Of a stretch of 21,612 bases of DNA, positions 1 to 8,032 are shown piece by piece. Both the position numbers and the translations under genes were made by a program. The stretch spans positions 1 to 21,612 of the forward strand of contig CAKUYY010000022.1 in assembly GCA_934717555.1 (NCBI GenBank). Direction: 5' to 3'. Position 1 is the first letter of the stretch. Each line of letters begins with the position of its first letter. The stretch comes from an uncultured Clostridium sp. GTDB lineage: Bacteria > Bacillota > Clostridia > Oscillospirales > Acutalibacteraceae. The notes beneath the pieces are model-generated. The model had not been told where the DNA came from and did not search any database. It was given only the letters and a program-made list of their open reading frames with translations.

Positions 1-946
1 ATCCGGGACCTTCAAAATATTCATACCCAAAAGAGGAATTGATGAGCTGCGCGTCCATCAGTTCCCGATACAAGGGGCTGGATTTGGAGGCAAGCGCCTC
101 TAAGATAATATCGGTCAAAGCAAGCTCCTGGGCTGTGGCGCGCTGTTTTCCAGCCGTCTCTTTGAATCCCAGCTGGAACAGGGGCACAGCTATGGGGAAT
201 TTTTGCTCTACACGCTTCTTGACGACAGAATCCGGCTCTTCCGGGAAAAAAGTTTCCACTTTTTGTTCTTTTGACGGCTTGAGCATCCGGTCCGCCAAAT
301 GAAGAACCTGTTCCGGCGTGACATCGCCCACGACGCACAGCGCCATGTTGTGCAGATTATAAAAGCTGTTGTAGCAGGTATATAGCTTTTCCGCCGTGAT
401 TTCCGCGATGGATTCCACTGTGCCGGCAATATCGATCTTAACGGGATGGTTGTGATAAAGGGCTCCCAACAAATTGAACATAACCCTCCAGTTAGGATCA
501 TCGTCATACATACGGATTTCCTGCCCGATGATTCCCTGCTCTTTTTGTACCGTTTGCGGGGTAAAATAAGGGGATTGTACAAAGTCCAACAGGATCTCCA
601 AACTTTCCTCTACCTTTTCGGTACAGGAGAACAAATAGCAGGTGGTGTCAAAGGAAGTAAACGCGTTGGCAGAAGCGCCGGTTTTGGCGTAACGGGCGAA
701 CGCGTCCCCATCCTCGCTCTCAAAAAGTTTGTGTTCCAGATAATGGGCGATGCCGTCAGGCACCGTGACAGGGTCCTGTCCTTCTACCTGAAAAGAGGTA
801 TTGACCGAGCCGTATTTGGTGCCAAAAACAGCGTAGGTGGATTGATATCCCGGTTTCGGATAAACATAAATGCGCAATCCAGAAGGATGCTGGATGAGAT
901 AATAACGCTCCCCAAGACGCTCGCTCTTTTTTTCTATCATGTTCAT
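1..946 (-). CDS. M16 family zinc protease, YmfH-like catalytic partner (3' end beyond window)
   Basis: Metalloprotease of the insulinase/pitrilysin (M16) family; the reading frame starts at 946 and runs off the left edge, so only about 315 residues of an expected 420-430 are seen. The inverted zinc motif HYLEH lies at residues 68-72 (His68, Glu71 as base, His72), and Glu143 in a GQEI context sits at the spacing expected for the third zinc ligand. The start is set by an ATGA overlap with the stop of the upstream gene and by AAGGAGG 7 nt upstream, so the two genes are translationally coupled. The best match from memory is Bacillus YmfH, which pairs with an inactive homologue; such pairs process peptides, but the substrate here is unknown. 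Family is certain from the motifs; the YmfH assignment rests on gene order and general resemblance. Confidence 0.9.
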   Translation of the reverse strand, partial: MNMIEKKSERLGERYYLIQHPSGLRIYVYPKPGYQSTYAVFGTKYGSVNTSFQVEGQDPVTVPDGIAHYLEHKLFESEDGDAFARYAKTGASANAFTSFDTTCYLFSCTEKVEESLEILLDFVQSPYFTPQTVQKEQGIIGQEIRMYDDDPNWRVMFNLLGALYHNHPVKIDIAGTVESIAEITAEKLYTCYNSFYNLHNMALCVVGDVTPEQVLHLADRMLKPSKEQKVETFFPEEPDSVVKKRVEQKFPIAVPLFQLGFKETAGKQRATAQELALTDIILEALASKSSPLYRELMDAQLINSSFGYEYFEGPG

Positions 947-2223
947 GCCTGTTCCTCCTTGCCTGTAAGCGTGTACACAGTATCCAGCGTTACCCGTTTT
1001 GCGGCATCTATAATCTGCTGCCGTGTGATGCTGCCCACCTGTTCTGCGCTCTCTTCTGGGCTACACAGTTTACCGTCCAGGGTCTGGCAGAGATACCAGT
1101 ATTCCAGGCCGCCCAGATAATCTGCTACGCTGCGGAACCCGTTGGCGACGCTCAGTTTTGCGGAGTCGATTTCACTGTCTTCCAGGTCCCCCTGCTGGAT
1201 CTGTTCCAGCTGATGAAGGATTTCCTTGCGTGCCTTCTCCATGTTTTTCTGTTCCACGCCGCTTTCTACCAGCATTATGCCCTTACTGCGGTCATAGCGG
1301 GAAGAGCAGTAATAACACAAGCTCATTTTTTCCCGGACATTCAGGAATAGCTTGGAGTGGGGCGTACCCCCGAAGATAGCGCTCATCAGACGGGCGGCCA
1401 TGACCTCCTTGTCCGGGCAAGCGGTTCCCGCCCGGAACCCTAACACCAGTTTGGCCTGGGCCACCTCCATGGAGTCATTATACTCATGCACCTCCTGAGC
1501 GGAGCGCACCACTTGGGTGGAACAGTCGGCAGGCTTGGTCCGCTGGATATGAGAAAACGCCTGCTCAAAGACTTGCTTGGCCTGCTGGGGATCGGAATTT
1601 CCCAGCATCATACATTCAATACGGGCTGTGCGCAGGGCTGTCTGCCAGGCCTCGTAAATTTGCTGGGCGGTGAGCTGCTCTACAGCCTCCCGTTTTCCAT
1701 AAGCGCTCACGCCAAACGCCTCGTTCTGACACATGAGCTCTTCACAGCGCATCTTAGCAAAGGCGCGTTTATCGTTGTATTCGGCATCGATCCGTTCTAT
1801 GAGCTGACGCTTTTCCTGGGCGATATCCCCTTCCCGGAAAACGCCGTTTTCCAATGCCGGATCAAATAGTACACTGCACAACAGGGAAGTAAGCTCCCTG
1901 GAAATGCTTTGATGGTCCAGCGCGTAGCGGTCGTCGATCCCCACGGCGGAAAGGCACAGCATTTGGACCTCTCCTACTTTATGCACATCAGCGTAAAGGG
2001 AAGCCCCGTAAAGCTCGCCTAATTTTTGGTGCAGTGCCGTGAAATCGGGATATTCCCGGCAGGAACGGCACAAAAGATAGGGAAGGATCGCGTAAGTTGC
2101 CGCCGTTTCCTGGGAAAGGGGCAGCATAAGCGCCGCGGTAATCCGCCCGGTTTTGAAACGGGAATCCGGGACGCTGCTGAAATAAACACCGTCGCAAATT
2201 TTTTCTCTGTTTATTGCTGTCAT
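943..2223 (-). CDS. M16 family peptidase-like protein, YmfF-like, catalytically inactive partner
   Basis: A 426-residue M16-fold protein encoded directly upstream of the YmfH-like protease. The segment that would carry HXXEH in an active enzyme reads LPYLLCRSCREYPDF and has no zinc ligands, while the following KLGELYGASL is typical of the YmfF branch. The C-terminal half contains the M16 substrate-binding type motif FGGTPHSKLFLNVREKMSL. In the M16B group an inactive subunit usually pairs with an active one to form the closed chamber, and the ATGA overlap with the next gene supports equal production here. The frame is open to an ATG at 2247, but that codon has no ribosome binding site; ATG at 2223 has GGAG 11 nt upstream and gives the usual N-terminus, so it is preferred. 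Confidence 0.87.
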   Translation of the reverse strand: MTAINREKICDGVYFSSVPDSRFKTGRITAALMLPLSQETAATYAILPYLLCRSCREYPDFTALHQKLGELYGASLYADVHKVGEVQMLCLSAVGIDDRYALDHQSISRELTSLLCSVLFDPALENGVFREGDIAQEKRQLIERIDAEYNDKRAFAKMRCEELMCQNEAFGVSAYGKREAVEQLTAQQIYEAWQTALRTARIECMMLGNSDPQQAKQVFEQAFSHIQRTKPADCSTQVVRSAQEVHEYNDSMEVAQAKLVLGFRAGTACPDKEVMAARLMSAIFGGTPHSKLFLNVREKMSLCYYCSSRYDRSKGIMLVESGVEQKNMEKARKEILHQLEQIQQGDLEDSEIDSAKLSVANGFRSVADYLGGLEYWYLCQTLDGKLCSPEESAEQVGSITRQQIIDAAKRVTLDTVYTLTGKEEQA

Positions 2224-2268
2224 ATATTTCTCAACTCCAATCACCATATTTTATCCATTTTAGTTTTT

Positions 2269-2277
2269 ATTATAACA
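2269..2277 (-). promoter_or_regulatory. Extended -10 promoter for the M16 protease pair
   Basis: On the minus strand this reads TGTTATAAT, a perfect TG-N-TATAAT extended -10 box, about 45 nt before the chosen start codon. No good -35 is present (TAGTAA at 17 nt), as is common for extended -10 promoters. Confidence 0.6.
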
Positions 2278-2534
2278 TGGTTTTTTGTGGATTACTAGAG
2301 AGCAAAATGGAAAGCCTGAGGAAACAAAGGGAAAAATAGATCAGGAATAATAACGTAATAAACAAGAAGGAGAAGAAGAGGATTTGTACTGTTTCTATGA
2401 GTATGGACAGCGCCCGGCGGTAAAATGCAATGAATATGATCTGCTTATCAGCAGAAAACAACAATGTAATGATGGTTCCCAAAAACAGGAAAAGTAACCA
2501 GATTAAATTTCTCTAAAAATTTTATTTAAAAATA
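2278..2534. other. Intergenic stretch, no convincing gene
   Basis: Together with the flanking promoter and terminator this forms a gap of almost 400 bases. The minus strand has an open hydrophobic frame of 70 codons (2482 to 2270) with a TTG start, but it lacks a ribosome binding site and ends inside the -10 box of the protease genes. I see no RNA gene or repeat here. Confidence 0.5.
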
Positions 2535-2570
2535 AGAAAGGCGCTGCAAAAGTATGGATTGCAGCGCTTT
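2535..2570 (-). terminator. Intrinsic terminator after the lipoprotein gene
   Basis: GCGCTGCAA at 2541-2549 pairs perfectly with TTGCAGCGC at 2559-2567, extendable by three more pairs including one G-U. On the minus strand the stem is followed by CTTTCTTATTTTT. It lies about 50 nt past the stop codon of the lipoprotein gene. Confidence 0.8.
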
Positions 2571-2617
2571 CATTCTGGTATCTTTTATTTTTCAGAGGAG
2601 TTTACAAAGAAAAAATA

Positions 2618-2962
2618 CTAGGGGCTTTTTCGCACAAACTCCGTCTCATTGAGGAAGAAACGATCCCCCTCAAAGCGGTATTGATAGGTTTTTTCCTCCA
2701 CGGTCCCCAACATGGAGATACGGATAGTCATCTGATCGTCATGGATCTCATAGGTGCCGTCGAAGGAGGCGATCCCGATGGTGACCAGTTTCAGATTTGT
2801 ATCATCCAAGAACTCATATTCGGTCAAATCATAGGTATCCTTCCAAACGCCTAGTAAAGGATTTTCCCGGGTAGGGGTGGCATGTTCTTTACAACCGGTC
2901 AGACCGCTTAATATGACAACAATAGCCAGCACAAGCGCCGCCTTCCGGATGATTCTGTTCAC
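2618..2962 (-). CDS. Small lipoprotein, possibly lipocalin-like
   Basis: A 114-residue protein with a lipoprotein signal: charged MNRIIRKAA, a hydrophobic core, then the lipobox LTGC with the lipidated cysteine at residue 24. The mature part of about 90 residues has alternating short strands (LGVWKDTY, YEFLDDTNLKLV, GTYEIHDDQMTI, YQYRFEGDRFFL), the pattern of the small beta-barrel lipoproteins common in clostridia (DUF5640-like). That family placement is inference from pattern, not a match. The start is GTG at 2962 with GGAGG 7 nt upstream. It has its own promoter and terminator, so it is probably monocistronic. Exposed on the outer face of the membrane; ligand or role unknown. Confidence 0.8.
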   Translation of the reverse strand: MNRIIRKAALVLAIVVILSGLTGCKEHATPTRENPLLGVWKDTYDLTEYEFLDDTNLKLVTIGIASFDGTYEIHDDQMTIRISMLGTVEEKTYQYRFEGDRFFLNETEFVRKSP

Positions 2963-3035
2963 GCGATGTCCTCCCTCCCTGTATCTTGATTTATAAAAAA
3001 GGAAGAAAGGCCGGATAATTCATAAAAAATATGCA

Positions 3036-3062
3036 AATAGGCTGTTTCTTCCCTTGCCTATT
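3036..3062 (-). repeat. Stem-loop at the 5' end of the lipoprotein mRNA
   Basis: AATAGGC (3036-3042) and GCCTATT (3056-3062) form a 7-bp inverted repeat with a 13-nt loop, at the predicted transcription start of the lipoprotein gene (about 3060). It could stabilise the 5' end or be an operator. On the minus strand it is followed after a few bases by a T-rich run, so a weak terminator for the permease gene is also possible. Confidence 0.4.
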
Positions 3063-3066
3063 GGAT

Positions 3067-3095
3067 ATTTTACCATGATTACACATGCTTCACAA
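3067..3095 (-). promoter_or_regulatory. Sigma-A type promoter for the lipoprotein gene
   Basis: On the minus strand TTGTGA (3095-3090) and TAAAAT (3072-3067) are separated by 17 nt. The predicted start near 3060 leaves a leader of about 98 nt before the GTG start. Confidence 0.55.
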
Positions 3096-3125
3096 GGACT
3101 AATTTCTTACAGTTTCGTAAGAGAA

Positions 3126-6100
3126 TCACTCCCCTGCTTTCAGGGATTCCACCATACTGATCTTTTTCAGTTTCCGGTACATTACCAAGTTGACCAGCAG
3201 GGAGAATATGATCGTGAGCAGTGCGGACAGGAGATAGCTGAGGAAACTGATATCCCGGCCGAACATCACTATATCAATCTCCGCCGTCCTAATCACAAAA
3301 GCATGGAGGGCGATCCCCAGGACTAGCCCGACCGCGGTGCCGATCAAGGTTAAAATGGCGGTTTCACGGAAAATATAGGCGGAAACCTCATTGTCGAAAA
3401 ATCCCAATACCTTAATAGTGGCGATTTCCTTTTGCCGTTCCGTGATATTGATATTGGTAAGATTATAAAGAACAATAAAAGCCAGAAGGCCAGCACTGAT
3501 GATTAATACGATTACCACATAATCCATATTTTTGATAACATCTGAGAAAGATTCGCTCAAATCGTTGGTAAACTGTACCCCGTTGATATCGTCAGAGGTC
3601 AGCAGCTGGCTGGCGATATTTTCCCTGTTTTCTTTAGAGGGATCCGGCACTTTGGCGATCAGCTGCGTAAAATCGGGATCCGTGTTGAAAGAGGAACGGT
3701 AGAGCGTGGGGGACATGTAAACATAGGCGTATACGTAGTTCTCCACAATACCACCTACCACACATTCCGCTTTTACCCCGTCGGCGTTTTGTACCGTGAT
3801 GGTGGAACCAGCTTTGATGTGCAGGCTTTCCGCCATTTTTTCCGTCACTAGGACGGAATCATCGGAGAATGGAATAGCGGCGCCGCTCTTGCGGTCCCGG
3901 AACTTGATAAAATCGGGAAGCCTTTGGGAAGATTCCGGCACATAGAGATAAACGGAACTTTGGGTATTCCCGCTTTCACTGGTGACATCAGCCATTTCCT
4001 GATGAACTGGGAGGGAATCGCTTACCAGATTAGCATCTTCCAGAACAGAACGAAGAACAGGATCGCTGGACAGATGTTCGCTATCTTTTACCCCCACAAT
4101 CAAGTTATATTGGCACAAGTCGTTGAACTGCTTATTTATGATATCAGAAATGGAATCCCGCATTCCAAAGCCGGTCAGTAGGAGAGCGGTACATCCCGCA
4201 ATACCGATGACTGTCATAAAGAAACGCTTTTTGTAACGGATCAGGTTGCGGGCGGTCACCTTATGCGTAAAGCGCATCCGGGACCAGATAGGGGTGATGT
4301 GTTCCAACAGGATACGCTTGCCGGCTTTGGGAGCCCGGGCCAGCATCAGGCGGGCAGGCGTTTCCATCAGGGTGCTGTAACAAGCGAAGAAGGTGGCCAG
4401 CATGGTGCAAAGGATTGCTGCAAGAGAGGATATCAACGCATAATTTGTTTGGAAGGCTGTGACCAAAGGAGGCAGGTTATACATAATGGCATAGGCTTGC
4501 CAAATAACCACAGGAAAGACTTGAAAACCGACCAACAGACCAAAAACACTTCCCGCTATGCTGGCAATGCCTGCGTAAATGGCATATTTTAGAGCGATAG
4601 CGCCTTTTCCATACCCCAAGGCTTTGAGTGTCCCAATCTGTGTGCGTTCCTCTTCCACCATACGGGTCATGGTGGTCAGGGCGACGAGGGCGGCTACCAG
4701 GAAGAAAAAGATGGGGAACACTTTAGCGATAGCCTCCACTTTTTCTGCGTTGGAATCAAAGCTTGCATAGCTCATATTGGTGCTGCGGTCCAGCACATAC
4801 CACTCGGGAATTTTTAATTCGTCGATCTGCTCTTGAGCATCCTGCAGTTCTTTTTCCGCGTCGCCCAATTGGGTGTCCGCTTCCTGCTTGCCATCCTCGT
4901 ATTCTTTTTCTCCATCAGTCAGCTGTTCCTTTGCCGTATCCAGTTCTTTCTGGCCGTCTTCCAGTTTGGTACGGGAGGCGGTTAACTGTTCCTTAGCCTG
5001 TTCCAGCTGCTGTTTTCCCGATTCATATTTTGATTGATTAGCCGCTAGAATTTCCTTTCCAGCGTCCAATTGCTGTTTCCCGCTGTCCAGCTGTGCGCGG
5101 GTATCGTCCAGCTGGGAACGGGCGGCAGCTATCTGTTTCTCACCGTCTTCCCATTGCATACGGGAATTTTCCAGTTCCTGTTTCGCGGCTTCCAGCTGCT
5201 GCTTACCGGCTTCCAGTTCCTGGCGTTTGGTTTCCAGCTCTTTTTCTGCCTGTAGGAAAAGGGTTTCCTTTTCCTGATACAGGGAGAGATTTTGCTGATA
5301 TACCTGTTCCTGCTGCCGTACCTGTTCTTCTAAGGCGTGAGCTTCGTCTATCAGGCCAGCTTGGTACAATCGTTCAATCTGTTTTTTGGCTTCTTGGATT
5401 TGTTGGCTTGCAGCGTCCAGCTGCTGTTTCCATGCTTCCAGTTGCCCCCGGTTATTCTCCAATTCCTGTTTTCCCTGTTGCCATTGGGCTTCCCCCTGGA
5501 GCAGAAGGTTCTCCTGGGCAGAAAGAGTGGCTTCGCCTTCCTCCAATTGCCGCCGGGCATCGGTCAATTCCGCTTCCTTTTTCTGTAAAGCGGAGTTTCC
5601 CTGCTGCCATTGAGCTTCACCTTGAGCAAGCTCTTGTTCTTTTTCCTCAAGGGTTTGCTCCGCGTCCTCTATTTGCCGCTGCGCAGAAGCCAATTCCTGC
5701 TCTTTTTCCCGGATGGTTTCTTCCCCCTGCGCCAACTGTGCAAGGCCGTCCTGTAATTCCTGTTCCGATTGCTGGATCTGAGCGCGCCCGTCCTCCAGTT
5801 CTTGCTGGGCGTCCTGCAATTTTTGTTCTGTTTCCAGTTTGCTTTTGTCGTATTCCTGTCTGGCGTCGTTTAATTCCGTCTGGGCATCGTCTTTTACTTC
5901 GTTATATCGGGCGACCGTCCGGACGCTGCCTAAATCCTCCAGCTTCTCCTTCCAGGTATCCATACAATCTGTATATGGCTGGGAAAAGGAATTGAGATCC
6001 TTTGCTTCTTCTACTGTAAGGAAGATATCGCTGTAGGCTTCCATGGAAAAACTTTTTTCATCCACATAGAGGATCAGGTCCACGGTACCATCTCCCACTG

Positions 6101-6698
6101 TGGTCTGATCCCGTTCGATAGAGAAATAATAAGCGCTTTTGACATACCCTACCACGGTAAATTCGCTGTCCGCCAAGGTGTCGCTGACTTCCTCTTTATT
6201 TTCGGAAGAAATACGGATGGTGTCGCCTATTTCCACAGGACGATTTCCCATGACATCCTCTTCCAATACACATTCTCCAGGTTTTTCAGGCAACCGGCCT
6301 TCTGTAACAATGACGCGGTTTAAATAGTCGGGGTTGTCATCATTCAGGTTCCCGATGGGAAGCCCATGGATACGGGCGACGGAGCTCTCCTCCTGGGCGG
6401 TATTTACCAGGGCGTCTGTGGAATAAGCGGGCATCACACCGGAGACCCCATCCATGGCGCGAATTTCCGCCACGTCGTCGTCGGTAAGGCCCAAGGTGGA
6501 GACCACCCGGATATCCATCATATGGGTGTCATCATAATAGCGGTCGGCCGACATGCGCATATCTGGGGTGGTAGCCATCAAACCAGCGAGAAACCCCACG
6601 CCCAGTGCCACGATAAAGAAAATAGCGAGAAATCTGCTAAAACTCTGTTTGATCTCCCGAAAAACAATTTTTCGATATGACTTTTTCAACGTTACCAC
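3126..6698 (-). CDS. Giant FtsX/MacB-type ABC transporter permease with long coiled coil
   Basis: Membrane subunit (1190 residues) of an ABC exporter, encoded directly after its ATPase. Order of parts: TM1 at about 22-42; extracytoplasmic MacB-like domain to about 265; charged coiled coil about 267-628, rich in Q, E and L with regularly placed glycines (repeats such as DAGKQQLDAGKE); first FtsX block about 650-790 with IGTLKALGYGKG; a second TM near 840; a second extracytoplasmic domain to about 1050; second FtsX block 1053-1190 with IATIKVLGFFDNEV. This is a duplicated FtsX permease in one chain, so one chain may supply what two MacB subunits normally do. Start is GTG at 6698, overlapping the ATPase stop by 7 nt, with AAAGGA just upstream. 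MacB/FtsX systems act by mechanotransmission, moving peptides or lipoproteins or controlling cell-wall hydrolases; the substrate cannot be read from sequence. Confidence 0.9.
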   Translation of the reverse strand: MVTLKKSYRKIVFREIKQSFSRFLAIFFIVALGVGFLAGLMATTPDMRMSADRYYDDTHMMDIRVVSTLGLTDDDVAEIRAMDGVSGVMPAYSTDALVNTAQEESSVARIHGLPIGNLNDDNPDYLNRVIVTEGRLPEKPGECVLEEDVMGNRPVEIGDTIRISSENKEEVSDTLADSEFTVVGYVKSAYYFSIERDQTTVGDGTVDLILYVDEKSFSMEAYSDIFLTVEEAKDLNSFSQPYTDCMDTWKEKLEDLGSVRTVARYNEVKDDAQTELNDARQEYDKSKLETEQKLQDAQQELEDGRAQIQQSEQELQDGLAQLAQGEETIREKEQELASAQRQIEDAEQTLEEKEQELAQGEAQWQQGNSALQKKEAELTDARRQLEEGEATLSAQENLLLQGEAQWQQGKQELENNRGQLEAWKQQLDAASQQIQEAKKQIERLYQAGLIDEAHALEEQVRQQEQVYQQNLSLYQEKETLFLQAEKELETKRQELEAGKQQLEAAKQELENSRMQWEDGEKQIAAARSQLDDTRAQLDSGKQQLDAGKEILAANQSKYESGKQQLEQAKEQLTASRTKLEDGQKELDTAKEQLTDGEKEYEDGKQEADTQLGDAEKELQDAQEQIDELKIPEWYVLDRSTNMSYASFDSNAEKVEAIAKVFPIFFFLVAALVALTTMTRMVEEERTQIGTLKALGYGKGAIALKYAIYAGIASIAGSVFGLLVGFQVFPVVIWQAYAIMYNLPPLVTAFQTNYALISSLAAILCTMLATFFACYSTLMETPARLMLARAPKAGKRILLEHITPIWSRMRFTHKVTARNLIRYKKRFFMTVIGIAGCTALLLTGFGMRDSISDIINKQFNDLCQYNLIVGVKDSEHLSSDPVLRSVLEDANLVSDSLPVHQEMADVTSESGNTQSSVYLYVPESSQRLPDFIKFRDRKSGAAIPFSDDSVLVTEKMAESLHIKAGSTITVQNADGVKAECVVGGIVENYVYAYVYMSPTLYRSSFNTDPDFTQLIAKVPDPSKENRENIASQLLTSDDINGVQFTNDLSESFSDVIKNMDYVVIVLIISAGLLAFIVLYNLTNINITERQKEIATIKVLGFFDNEVSAYIFRETAILTLIGTAVGLVLGIALHAFVIRTAEIDIVMFGRDISFLSYLLSALLTIIFSLLVNLVMYRKLKKISMVESLKAGE

Positions 6699-7396
6699 TC
6701 AATCCTTTCTACAGGGGTGGGGCATTCGTTGAGCTCCATTTTGTCCACACGGCCGTTTTTGATATGAATCACGCGGTCTGCCATAGCGGTAATCGCTTGG
6801 TTGTGGGTGATGACAATAACGGTGCGCCCAGTCTGACGACAGGTATCTTGTAAGAGCTTGAGGATGTTTTTGCCAGTGTTGTAATCCAAAGCGCCAGTGG
6901 GCTCATCACAAAGGAGAATTTTCGGGTTTTTGGCGAGGGCGCGGGCACTGGCCACACGCTGCTGCTCCCCGCCGGAGAGCTGGGCGGGAAAGTTTTTGAT
7001 CCGGTCCTCCAGCCCCACTTGACGGAGGGTTTCTCTGGCGGAAAGAGGCTCTTTGCAGATTTCTGATGCCAATTCTACATTTTCCAAAGCGGTTAAATTT
7101 TGCACCAGATTATAAAACTGAAAGACAAAGCCCACATCGTACCGCCGATATTCGGTGAGCTGGCGCTGGGAATATGCGCTGATCTGATTTCCATCCAGCC
7201 AAATTTTTCCCTCGTCACAGGTATCCATCCCACCCAACATGTTCAATACGGTGGTTTTACCGGCACCACTGGGCCCTACAATGACAGTGAATTCCCCTTT
7301 TTGGATGGAAAAACTGACATGGTCGGCGGCTGTAATTTTTTGCTCGCCCATTGTATAATATTTGCATACGGAATCAAACACCACAAAGTCTTGCAT
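6692..7396 (-). CDS. ABC transporter ATP-binding protein (MacB/LolD type)
   Basis: ATPase subunit, 234 residues, of the exporter whose permease follows with a 7-nt overlap. All motifs are intact: Walker A GPSGAGKT (residues 41-48), Q-loop in FQFYNL, signature LSGGEQQ (140-146), Walker B ILLCDEPTG (160-168), D-loop ALD and the switch histidine in VITHN. Members of this branch couple ATP hydrolysis to periplasmic or extracellular conformational work rather than to classic import. The frame stays open to 7462, but ATG at 7396 has GGGAG 5 nt upstream and gives the normal N-terminus (MQDFVVFDSVCKYY). It is driven by a near-consensus promoter at 7493-7520, divergent from a MarR gene that is its probable regulator. 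Confidence 0.93.
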   Translation of the reverse strand: MQDFVVFDSVCKYYTMGEQKITAADHVSFSIQKGEFTVIVGPSGAGKTTVLNMLGGMDTCDEGKIWLDGNQISAYSQRQLTEYRRYDVGFVFQFYNLVQNLTALENVELASEICKEPLSARETLRQVGLEDRIKNFPAQLSGGEQQRVASARALAKNPKILLCDEPTGALDYNTGKNILKLLQDTCRQTGRTVIVITHNQAITAMADRVIHIKNGRVDKMELNECPTPVERIEW

Positions 7397-7470
7397 CAGA
7401 TCTCCCTGCCTTCTTTGAAACTTGACAAAACAATTATTACCGATTACACTTAACATAACCAAATGATATC

Positions 7471-7494
7471 AATTCATATAATCCTAATTCATAT
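7471..7494. promoter_or_regulatory. Direct repeat overlapping the ABC promoter, candidate MarR operator
   Basis: AATTCATAT occurs at 7471-7479 and again at 7486-7494. The second copy covers part of the -10 box and the first lies just past the transcription start. A TGATATCA palindrome at 7464-7471 touches the first copy. The position between the marR gene and the exporter suggests regulator sites; the sequence is AT-rich, so chance is not excluded. Confidence 0.35.
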
Positions 7495-7520
7495 TATATA
7501 GGCGGGTTAGGCAAAGTCAA
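7493..7520 (-). promoter_or_regulatory. Sigma-A promoter for the ABC exporter operon
   Basis: On the minus strand TTGACT (7520-7515), a 16-nt spacer and a perfect TATAAT (7498-7493). Predicted start near 7486, with a leader of about 90 nt. Confidence 0.8.
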
Positions 7521-7555
7521 TGATTTTCACAGAATGTTAACGAAAGGATTACGCA

Positions 7556-8014
7556 ATGGGAGAGAAACAAGGGGAGCGGTGGTTTGTAGAATATGCCGCC
7601 CTGTTTATCAAAGGATATAATCTATGCTGCCGATGGGCCAGCAGTAAGCGTACTACCTATCCAAATATTCTGCTGTTGATGGAATTATATGTGCGCGGAG
7701 GATGCGAGGCGGCGGAATTGGCGGATTGTCTTTATCTGCCCCGGCAGACCATGACTTATATGCTGGATTCCCTGGAAAAGGAAGAGAATATTTACCGGGA
7801 AAGCCATCCTACGGACCGGAGAAGAAAAATTATCCGGCTGACAGAGAAAGGGAAAGGTTTTACCAAGGAAATTATGGAGGAGCTGGGAACAGAACTGTTG
7901 GGATTTACACAAAACCTGCCCCATGATAAGGAGATCCTCCTTTCTGCGGTAAAAGAATTTATAAAAGAGCTGGAGGAAAAGCTGGCCATACAATCCAAGG
8001 AAGAAAAAGGATAA
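7556..8014 (+). CDS. MarR family transcriptional regulator
   Basis: A 152-residue winged-helix regulator. The helix-turn-helix is seen in AAELADCLYLPRQTMTYMLDS, with an acceptor-wing segment ending SHPTDRRRKIIRLTEKG, the usual MarR basic wing. Short helices at both ends would form the dimer interface. Start is ATG at 7556 with AAAGGA 7 nt upstream. It is divergent from the ABC exporter and 18 nt upstream of the PF06541-type gene, so it probably represses the exporter, itself or both until a ligand or stress signal releases it. No clear plus-strand promoter could be picked out in the AT-rich gap. Confidence 0.87.
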   Translation: MGEKQGERWFVEYAALFIKGYNLCCRWASSKRTTYPNILLLMELYVRGGCEAAELADCLYLPRQTMTYMLDSLEKEENIYRESHPTDRRRKIIRLTEKGKGFTKEIMEELGTELLGFTQNLPHDKEILLSAVKEFIKELEEKLAIQSKEEKG

Positions 8015-8032
8015 GGGAAAGGAAAAAAGACG

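Noticed and set aside
446..1120. 224-codon plus-strand frame opposite the M16 genes
   Set aside because: It crosses the overlap of two clear protease genes on the minus strand and has no recognisable domain.
2270..2482. 70-codon hydrophobic frame, minus strand, TTG start
   Set aside because: No ribosome binding site and it ends inside the extended -10 promoter of the protease pair; AT-rich DNA readily yields hydrophobic frames.
5093..5995. 300-codon plus-strand frame opposite the permease coiled coil
   Set aside because: A shadow of the repetitive Gln/Glu/Leu codons on the other strand; proline-rich low-complexity product and no ribosome binding site.
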